A model generated the notes under the pieces. It had not been told where the DNA came from, searched no databases, and saw only the letters and a program-made list of their open reading frames with translations. A stretch of DNA of 11,770 nt. Source: Candidatus Solibacter sp. (lineage in GTDB: Bacteria > Acidobacteriota > Terriglobia > Bryobacterales > Bryobacteraceae). The DNA lies in the NCBI GenBank assembly GCA_017883345.1, contig JADGNT010000073.1, positions 1-11,770 of the forward strand. Direction: 5' to 3'. How positions within the stretch are numbered: position 1 is the first letter of the stretch; each line of letters begins with the position of its first letter. The position numbers and the translations under genes are program-made. Shown one piece after another: positions 6,403-11,770 of the stretch.

Positions 6403-8310
6403 TCATTGGGGAGGGGCCACCCCGGCCGTGCCCGCCAGTCCCAGGCCCAAAGCCGCCACCGTCCGGGTCTGGTTCTGCTGCAACTGGGTCACGCGATCCT
6501 TTTTGTCGAAGTGCGCCTTGAGCACGTCGCGGACAATGGCCGCGGCGAACTGCCCGTGGCCACCGTGTTCGAACAACGCCACCACTACGATTTCCGGGTT
6601 GTCGCGAGGCGCAAAACCGACGAACCAGGCGTTGTCCCTCATGTCCTCGCCGCCGCCGGCTGGCTTGACGTAGTCGTTGGACGCCAACTGTGACGTCCCC
6701 GTCTTGCCGCACACCTCGATGTGCGGCAGGGCCGCTCGCACGCCGGTGCCGCCCTCGTTGACTACCCCGTACAAGCCATCCACCACGGTTTTGACATGCT
6801 CCGGATTGAGTGCCCACTCAGCCATTTTCACCTGATCCAGAGGTTTCTTCACCATGTGCGGCTGGTACCACTTGCCGCCCACCGCGATTCCGCCGATGGC
6901 GCGCGCCAATTGCAGCGGCGTCACGGTCAGCGCGCCCTGCCCGATCGCCACCGATGGGGTTTCGCCGGCGTACCACTTGGTGCGGTAGTAGCGTAGTTTC
7001 CATTTTTCCGAAGGCATCAGCCCGGACCTTTCGTGCGGCAGGTCGATTCCGGTGGTCTGGCCAAAGCCGACCAGATCGCCATAGAACGAGAGGTTGTCGA
7101 TTCCCAACTTGCTGCCCAAGGTGTAGAAGAAGACGTCGCAGGAGTGCACGATGCCGTTGTGCATGGAAAGCGTGCCGTGCCCCTTCGGAGAAACCCAGCA
7201 GTGCTGGTAGCGGCCATAGAGCGCCACGCCGCCGGAACAATGCGTGGTCCATTTGTCATCCACGGTTCCGGTGGACAGGCCGGCCAGCGCGACGATGGGC
7301 TTGAAGGTGGATCCTGGCGCCAGCTCGGCCTGAATCGCCCGGTTTAGCATGGGGTGTTCGGGATTGTCCAGAATCTCCTTCCAGTCCTTGGACTTGATGC
7401 GCACCGCGAACTTGTTGGGGTCGAAGGTTGGACGGCTGACCATGGCCAGCACCTCCCCCGACCGCGGATCCAGCGCCACCACCGAGCCATTCTTGCCCTG
7501 CATGGCCAGTTCCGCCACCGTCTGCACATCCAGATCGATGGTCAGTTGCAGGTCCTTGCCTTCCACCGCCTTCTTGATGGCGAGGGTCTGGCGCACCGTA
7601 CCGCGGTTGTCCACCACCACCTGGCGCTGTCCATCGACGCCCATCAGCGTATCGTTGTACTGCTTCTCGATGCCGAACTTGCCGACCACGTCGCCCTGGT
7701 TGTATTTGGCGAAGTCCGGCAAGTCCAACTCGTCCTCGCTGATTTCGCCGGTGTACCCGATGACGTGGGCCATCATGCCGTTCTTCGGGTAGAGGCGGCG
7801 CGGGGTCTGGATCAACACCAGTTCCGGGAAGAAATCCAGGTGCGCAGCCACGAAGGCGAGATCGGCCGGCGAAAGTTCGTCCTTGATGGTGACGGTGACG
7901 TATTTCGGCTGACTGCGAACCCGCCGTACGCGTGCGGCCAGGTCGTTGTAATCCAGGTCCAGGCCCTGGGCGATGGGCCGCAGGTGCTCCTCCTTGGCGG
8001 ATTCGCGGGCCAGCAGCAGGCTGAACGAGGAGTGGTTATCCACAATCACCCGCCCGTCGCGATCCAGAATGCGCCCGCGCGGACCCGGAATGGGCACCGA
8101 TTTGATGCTGTTCTGCTGCGCCCGCTCGCCGTAGAATTCGGGATTCTGTACTTGAAGCCGCCAGAACCCGGACATCAGGAACAGGAAGATGATCACCGTG
8201 GCGTACTGGAAGACGGCAATCTTCCCCGCCGCAAACCGCGTATCGTCGCGCAGCGGTGGCTTATCGGAAAGCCGTGGCTCGAGATTTGGGTCGGCGGAAG
8301 GAAGGGTCAC
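6403..8310 (-). CDS. mrdA: Penicillin-binding protein 2 (elongasome DD-transpeptidase)
   Basis: 635 residues, normal for class B PBP2. The start is a GTG at 8310, since a stop lies in frame eight codons upstream; a clear Shine-Dalgarno sequence is absent. A single N-terminal membrane anchor spans about 31-49 (IAVFQYATVIIFLFLMSGF). The dimerisation/pedestal domain follows, with PGPRGRILDRDGRVI at 75-89. The transpeptidase domain has all three active-site motifs: SxxK at Ser334-Lys337 (APGSTFKP), SxD at 390-392 (HSCD, the variant typical of PBP2) and KTGT at 536-539. It cross-links new peptidoglycan in the periplasm along the side wall and is the beta-lactam target (mecillinam in E. coli). It is followed by rodA, its glycosyltransferase partner. 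mreBCD, often upstream, is not adjacent here. The last 20 residues are a Gly/Ala-rich tail. Confidence 0.95.
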   Translation of the reverse strand: MTLPSADPNLEPRLSDKPPLRDDTRFAAGKIAVFQYATVIIFLFLMSGFWRLQVQNPEFYGERAQQNSIKSVPIPGPRGRILDRDGRVIVDNHSSFSLLLARESAKEEHLRPIAQGLDLDYNDLAARVRRVRSQPKYVTVTIKDELSPADLAFVAAHLDFFPELVLIQTPRRLYPKNGMMAHVIGYTGEISEDELDLPDFAKYNQGDVVGKFGIEKQYNDTLMGVDGQRQVVVDNRGTVRQTLAIKKAVEGKDLQLTIDLDVQTVAELAMQGKNGSVVALDPRSGEVLAMVSRPTFDPNKFAVRIKSKDWKEILDNPEHPMLNRAIQAELAPGSTFKPIVALAGLSTGTVDDKWTTHCSGGVALYGRYQHCWVSPKGHGTLSMHNGIVHSCDVFFYTLGSKLGIDNLSFYGDLVGFGQTTGIDLPHERSGLMPSEKWKLRYYRTKWYAGETPSVAIGQGALTVTPLQLARAIGGIAVGGKWYQPHMVKKPLDQVKMAEWALNPEHVKTVVDGLYGVVNEGGTGVRAALPHIEVCGKTGTSQLASNDYVKPAGGGEDMRDNAWFVGFAPRDNPEIVVVALFEHGGHGQFAAAIVRDVLKAHFDKKDRVTQLQQNQTRTVAALGLGLAGTAGVAPPQ

Positions 8311-8337
8311 AACGTAACTGGCCTGCGCTCAACTCTT

Positions 8338-8343
8338 ATTCTA
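8338..8343 (-). promoter_or_regulatory. Candidate -10 box for the mrdA-rodA-rne unit
   Basis: Read on the minus strand, TAGAAT matches the TATAAT consensus at five of six positions and lies 27 bp before the mrdA GTG. No good -35 box stands at the usual distance, so this is a weak call based on position and one hexamer. Confidence 0.3.
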
Positions 8344-8392
8344 GCGGATTCGCTGTAATTGGGCGGGGAAACCCGGGGACAGACCTGCCGCC

Positions 8393-8417
8393 TGGCACAT
8401 CTTGACACAATGTGCCA
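8393..8417 (+). promoter_or_regulatory. Inverted-repeat operator overlapping a consensus -35 box, ahead of the antitoxin gene
   Basis: An 8-bp perfect inverted repeat, tggcacat (8393-8400) and atgtgcca (8410-8417), flanks a 9-bp spacer that contains a perfect TTGACA (8402-8407). A poor -10 (TACTTC, 8425-8430) follows at 17 bp. ParD-type ribbon-helix-helix antitoxins usually repress their own promoter by binding such palindromes, and binding here would cover the -35. The site also lies in the divergent region upstream of mrdA. Confidence 0.6.
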
Positions 8418-8436
8418 AATGCGGTACTTCTCAGAT

Positions 8437-8733
8437 ATGGCCACTCACCGAACCACCGTGAATATTTCAATTACCCCGGAACTGGATGCATTCCTGCAGG
8501 ACCGGGTAAAGTCCGGTCGTTACCAAACCACGAGTGAAGTCGTGCGAGAGGCGCTACGACTCCTCGAACGCCACGAGCAAGAACGCGATCAAGCCTTTCA
8601 TCAGCTCAAGGCAAAACTGGCAAGAGGCGCTGGCCAAGCAGAGCGCGGCGAGTTGATCGATGGAGATGAGGTCTTCGGTGAACTTCGGGAGATGATCGAA
8701 GAACGCCGGCGCGCCAAGGCTGCCAACAAGTGA
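8437..8733 (+). CDS. parD: ParD/CopG-type ribbon-helix-helix antitoxin
   Basis: 98 residues from ATG 8437, where the family pattern begins (MATHRTTVNISITPELDAFL). In-frame ATGs at 8410 and 8419 lie in or beside the operator and are less likely. Residues 5-13 form the DNA-binding beta strand and about 14-46 the two helices of the ribbon-helix-helix fold (GRYQTTSEVVREALRLLE is typical of ParD). The charged C-terminal half (about 47-98) would wrap around and neutralise the toxin. Its stop overlaps the toxin start by four bases (GTGA), indicating translational coupling. Antitoxins of this class dimerise and repress their own promoter, which fits the palindrome just upstream. No Shine-Dalgarno sequence is visible ahead of the start. 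Confidence 0.88.
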   Translation: MATHRTTVNISITPELDAFLQDRVKSGRYQTTSEVVREALRLLERHEQERDQAFHQLKAKLARGAGQAERGELIDGDEVFGELREMIEERRRAKAANK

Positions 8734-9041
8734 AGCGGCGTTTCGTTCTAACCCCGGAAGCCAGGAGCGACCTCAAGGAGATACTGCTCGATATCGCCGA
8801 GGACAGCCCCGATGCCGCCGAGCGTCTGCGGTCTGAATTCTACGAAGGACTTCAGTCGTTGAGCCGATCTCCCGGTATCGGTCATTACCATGACGAGCTC
8901 CTCAGCCGGAAGTATCGCTTCTGGAACTTCTACTCGTATGTAGTGGCCTACGTCTGGGAGGCGAAGCCGATTCAAGTAGTCAGCGTCGTTCATGGCGCAA
9001 GAGATCTTGCCGTTTTCTTTACGCTTCGAGTGAGCCATTGA
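8730..9041 (+). CDS. parE: ParE/RelE-superfamily toxin
   Basis: 103 residues, the usual size, starting with GTG at 8730 inside the antitoxin stop. Landmarks of the ParE branch are the opening strand and helix (RRFVLTPEARSDLKEILLDIAE, 3-24), SLSRSPGIGHYHDELLSRKYRFW (43-65), a central strand FYSYVVAYVW (67-76) and the C-terminal VVSVVHGARDLA (83-94). ParE toxins characterised so far poison DNA gyrase, whereas RelE relatives cut mRNA on the ribosome; the sequence favours ParE, but the target here is inferred. With the antitoxin it forms a complete type II toxin-antitoxin module on a chromosome. It has no visible terminator, and the next gene starts 106 bp later. Confidence 0.88.
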   Translation: MKRRFVLTPEARSDLKEILLDIAEDSPDAAERLRSEFYEGLQSLSRSPGIGHYHDELLSRKYRFWNFYSYVVAYVWEAKPIQVVSVVHGARDLAVFFTLRVSH

Positions 9042-9147
9042 CGAAGGCTCCACCCTTGCTTCCTCCGGTGAACCGTGATACTTCTGTCTCCGATACCCGG
9101 TTGCGATGCGCCCCAGAGGCGCGCCACCGTTTAGAGGAGACCACATC

Positions 9148-10806
9148 ATGCAAAGACGCGATTTGCTGAAATCCGCGGCCGTTGGAGCCGGACTGACCAT
9201 TCTGCGAAGCGGCACGCTTCGCGGGCAGAACGCCCCCAGCAACAAACTGAATGTCGCCCTGATGGGCGTTTGGGGCCGGGGAACCGCGCACTATAACGTC
9301 CTGCGCAACGAGAACGTGGTCGCCCTGTGCGACGTCAACGACACCCGCACCAAGGAGGCCTTAGCGATCTTCCCCAAGGCCAAAACCTATTGGGACTGGC
9401 GCAAGGTGCTGGACCAGAAGGACGTCGAAGCCGTGATGATCTGCACCGCCGATCATCACCACGCCTTCATCGCCAATTGGGCGCTGAATCGCAATATGCA
9501 CGTGTACTGCGAAAAGCCCATGGGCATCAGCGTGGACGAAGTCCGCACGGTGCGCGCCAACTACCTCGGCAAGCGCGCCAAGCTGGCCACGCAGCACGGC
9601 ACCCAGCGGCACGCCTACCCCAACTTCGAACGCGTCCGCGAACTGATTCTGGATGGCGCCATCGGCGACCTGAAAACGATTCACGGGTGGGACGCGCGGC
9701 AACTTCCCCGCCCCGGCTACCCGGCCGGCGAAGGTATGCCGCCCGCGATCCTGCATTACGAGCAGTGGATCGGCCCCTCGCCCTACCATCCCTACAGCCC
9801 GCAGTATTTCGGCGGCTCTAGCGGCCTGAACTGCCTCTTCTGGAACATGTACCGCGATTTCGGCGTCGGGCAGATGGGAGATATGGGCGCGCACACCATG
9901 GATCTGCTGTGGAACTCGATCGACGCCGGCGCGCCGACAGGCATCGAAGTGGACCAGGACGTGAGCGATAAGTACGACCCCAACATCTGTCCGGTGAAGC
10001 TGAAAGTTAGTTTCGATCATCCGGCGAACAGTTGGCGCGGACCGGTGACGGTGGTCTGGTATCAGGGTGGGCTGAAGCCGACCCCGCCCAGGAGTTACAT
10101 CGATGTCACGCGGGTGGGCAATGGCGCCATCTTCGAGGGTACCAAAGGCAGTATCTTCGCCGATTTCACCAGCCGCCTGATTATTCCGAATAACGATGAC
10201 GGGGACCTGACTTACTATAAGCGGCGCTCCAAGGAGGAGACGCTTCCGCTGATCGGCGGCACCGGACAAGTGACGCAAGCGCCGCCGCGGCCGGCGGGTA
10301 CGGCCGCGGGTGGCGGGCGCGGCGGCCAGGGCGGCCGCGGTGGTCAGGGCGGGCGCGGTGGCGGCCAGGGCGGCCGCGGTGCGCTGCCTGCCGGTTTCAC
10401 CGCCAACCCGAGCGCGGAAGTAACCGCCACCGGCTTCCCGGTGGTGCAAATGATGGAAGGCGGCATTCCGCCTGACCTGGGCCTGCCGAATACCAACGTG
10501 CAGAACATATTGGCAGCCGAACAGGCCGGCACAGTCCGTCCGGCGGGCGGCGACGTCTTCCAGACGGAATGGCTCGACGCTTGCAAAGGCAAGAGCAACA
10601 GCGTCACCCACGGCACCAGCAGTAAGACGCACTGCGATTTCGATTACTCCGGGACCATGATGGAGCAGATGCTGCTCGGCCTGGTGGCGCACCGCGTCGG
10701 CAAGAAGATCGCCTACGATCCGGCCACCGGGCGCGTGACCAATGCTCCCGAGGCCAACGACTATCTCAAACGCACGTACCGCTCCGGCTGGACGCTGAAC
10801 GGGTAA
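9148..10806 (+). CDS. Tat-exported Gfo/Idh/MocA-family oxidoreductase
   Basis: 552 residues. ATG 9148 has AGAGGAGA at good spacing and opens with a twin-arginine signal (MQRRDLLKSAAVGAGLTIL), so the protein is probably folded with its cofactor and sent to the periplasm. The Rossmann motif is GVWGRG (40-45), followed by the acidic strand end ALCDVND. CEKPMG at 121-126 carries the family's Glu-Lys-Pro, and GDMGAHTMD (244-252) supplies the usual His249 and Asp252. Relatives act on sugars or inositols with NAD(P); exported members can keep the nucleotide tightly bound. The substrate cannot be named. A run of 24 residues of Gly with Arg and Gln (388-411) interrupts the C-terminal substrate domain. 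The upstream 106 bp hold a small GC hairpin (9108-9122) without a T run. Confidence 0.9.
   Translation: MQRRDLLKSAAVGAGLTILRSGTLRGQNAPSNKLNVALMGVWGRGTAHYNVLRNENVVALCDVNDTRTKEALAIFPKAKTYWDWRKVLDQKDVEAVMICTADHHHAFIANWALNRNMHVYCEKPMGISVDEVRTVRANYLGKRAKLATQHGTQRHAYPNFERVRELILDGAIGDLKTIHGWDARQLPRPGYPAGEGMPPAILHYEQWIGPSPYHPYSPQYFGGSSGLNCLFWNMYRDFGVGQMGDMGAHTMDLLWNSIDAGAPTGIEVDQDVSDKYDPNICPVKLKVSFDHPANSWRGPVTVVWYQGGLKPTPPRSYIDVTRVGNGAIFEGTKGSIFADFTSRLIIPNNDDGDLTYYKRRSKEETLPLIGGTGQVTQAPPRPAGTAAGGGRGGQGGRGGQGGRGGGQGGRGALPAGFTANPSAEVTATGFPVVQMMEGGIPPDLGLPNTNVQNILAAEQAGTVRPAGGDVFQTEWLDACKGKSNSVTHGTSSKTHCDFDYSGTMMEQMLLGLVAHRVGKKIAYDPATGRVTNAPEANDYLKRTYRSGWTLNG
10309..10380 (+). repeat. Gly/Arg/Gln low-complexity tract inside the oxidoreductase
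   Basis: Residues 388-411 contain repeated GGQGGRG units, encoded by imperfect 9- to 12-bp GC-rich repeats. The tract sits between the last conserved part of the substrate domain (TYYKRRSKEETLPLIGG) and the C-terminal helices. It is probably a surface loop expanded by slippage. Confidence 0.8.
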
Positions 10807-10877
10807 GTGGGACAGGCCTCCTGGCCTGTCGTTTCGATACTCCGTGAGATAAGGACAGGCCAGGAGGCCTGTCCTAC
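10807..10877. repeat. Double-hairpin palindromic element, copy B (oxidoreductase-transporter gap)
   Basis: The element begins at the first base after the oxidoreductase stop. The 24-bp ends (10807-10830 and 10854-10877) are inverted repeats with one mismatch. Each half also forms its own hairpin: gacaggcc/ggcctgtc (10811-10818/10823-10830) and ggacaggcc/ggcctgtcc (10853-10861/10866-10874), both with 4-nt loops. It starts gtgggacag like copy A at 6317. It may act as a transcript-end stabiliser or attenuator between the flanking genes. Confidence 0.85.
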
Positions 10878-10894
10878 CCCCAGGAGACCGCACC

Positions 10895-11770
10895 ATGGCC
10901 GCACCAGCGCCCAGGCAATTACCCGCGAATGCCTACACTCCGCTCCCGCCCGGGACGGTCTACCAGCCGCCGGTGGCGGCATCGGAGAATCTGGCCGAAC
11001 TGACGCCGCGCTCGGTGGGATGGGGCGTCTTTCTGTGCGTCGTCTTCACCGTGGCCTCGGCCTACTCCGGGCTCAAGGTGGGGCAGGTGATGGAGGCCGC
11101 GATCCCCATCTCCATCCTGGCGATCGGTCTGGCGCGGCTGTACCCGCGGCGCTCCACCGTGCTCGAAAACGTCATCATCACGGGCATCGGCGGCCTGGCG
11201 GGATCGGTGGTGGCGGGCGCCATCTTCACGCTGCCCGCGCTCTACATTCTGAAGCTGGATCCGCACCCGGTCGAGACCATCTTCATCTGCGTGGCGGGCG
11301 GTTGCCTGGGTGTCCTGTTCCTGATTCCGCTGCGGCGCTACTTCGTGCGCGAGATGCACGGCATACTTCCCTACCCCGAGGCCACCGCCATCACCGAGGT
11401 CCTTGTGACCGGCGAGAAGGGCGGATCGCAGGCCAAACTGCTGTTGCAGGCGACCGCCATTTCGGGCGTGTACGATTTTCTGGTGACCACCTTCCACGTC
11501 TGGAAGGAATATCTGGATTTCCAGTTCGTGCCCGTCATCCGCACGCTCACGGAGCGCGCCCGCATCGCGGTGAGCTTCGACGCCATCAGCTTCATTCTCG
11601 GCCTCGGCTACGTGATGGGCCTGCGCAGCTCGATGATTCTGTGCGCCGGCGGCGTGCTCTCCAACCTGGTACTGGTGCCGCTGATCTGGATGATCGGCAG
11701 CCACAACACCACGGCGGTGTACCCTGCCACCGTTCCCATCGCGCAGATGACGGCGGCGCAAATTTTCCGC
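10895..11770 (+). CDS. OPT-family (oligopeptide/metal-chelate type) transporter, 3' end outside the window
   Basis: The frame is open from ATG 10895 to the window end, giving 292 residues; prokaryotic OPT proteins are usually 500-700, so roughly half is missing. CAGGAGA lies eight bases before the start. The N-terminus (PLPPGTVYQPP, NLAELTPRS) and first membrane segment (about 42-60, ending AYSGLKVGQ) are typical of prokaryotic OPT members. HGILPYPEATAITEVL (155-170) is the family's best-known motif. Further hydrophobic spans lie at about 68-82, 94-119, 127-146, 181-200, 228-248 and 250-268. OPT proteins are proton-coupled inner-membrane importers of small peptides or metal-chelating compounds; the substrate here is unknown. 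The gene follows repeat copy B and may be read through from the oxidoreductase. Confidence 0.9.
   Translation, partial: MAAPAPRQLPANAYTPLPPGTVYQPPVAASENLAELTPRSVGWGVFLCVVFTVASAYSGLKVGQVMEAAIPISILAIGLARLYPRRSTVLENVIITGIGGLAGSVVAGAIFTLPALYILKLDPHPVETIFICVAGGCLGVLFLIPLRRYFVREMHGILPYPEATAITEVLVTGEKGGSQAKLLLQATAISGVYDFLVTTFHVWKEYLDFQFVPVIRTLTERARIAVSFDAISFILGLGYVMGLRSSMILCAGGVLSNLVLVPLIWMIGSHNTTAVYPATVPIAQMTAAQIFR

Noticed and set aside
8376..8385. gggacagacc as a third copy of the palindromic repeat
   Set aside because: It shares ten bases with copy A but has no partner arm, and the nearby inverted repeat (8393-8417) is unrelated in sequence. It is too short to separate from chance.
9361..10896. 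Minus-strand open frame of 511 codons over the oxidoreductase
   Set aside because: It is antisense to a well-supported gene and its composition is typical of a GC-rich shadow frame. It also reads through repeat copy B.
10919..11761. Minus-strand open frame of 280 codons at the right end
   Set aside because: The plus strand here encodes the OPT transporter with clear family motifs. The antisense product is His/Asp/Arg-rich without a recognisable domain.

Overview
The window reads as a GC-rich chromosomal segment, most likely from an Acidobacteriota soil bacterium of the Solibacter/Bryobacter type. That placement is inference. It rests on the gene set (a Rne/Rng RNase with a giant disordered insert beside mrdA-rodA, a Tat-exported Gfo/Idh/MocA oxidoreductase with a Gly/Arg-rich loop, an OPT transporter, a DUF481 porin-like protein) and on short palindromic repeats scattered between genes. 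No rRNA, tRNA, CRISPR array or insertion-sequence transposase is visible.

Layout. Positions 2-1946 (+): the 3' part of a SEC-C zinc-motif protein, followed 31 bp later by a secreted DUF481-type outer-membrane protein. A nested palindrome at 1951-2021 separates this pair from the convergent block behind it. Positions 8310-2026 (-): mrdA (PBP2 transpeptidase), rodA (SEDS glycosyltransferase) and an RNase E/G gene, which look like one cell-elongation transcription unit. A 97-bp mrdA-rodA gap is almost filled by a double-hairpin repeat. A 287-bp rodA-rne gap can fold into a compact branched RNA. Positions 8437-9041 (+): a ParD/ParE-type toxin-antitoxin pair behind an inverted-repeat operator, divergent from mrdA and lying where mreBCD would often be found. 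Positions 9148-11770 (+): a Tat-exported oxidoreductase, a second copy of the double-hairpin repeat, and the first 292 codons of an OPT-family transporter that runs off the window.

How the genes fit together. RodA polymerises glycan strands and PBP2 cross-links them, so they form the enzymatic core of the elongasome. The RNase at the end of the unit recalls E. coli rng (cafA), which sits behind mreBCD. The three points that most repay a second look are the roughly 490-residue insertion inside the S1 domain of the RNase, the structured leader in front of it, and the two related palindromic elements. No wholly new multi-gene system is evident. The rest is recognisable housekeeping plus accessory genes.
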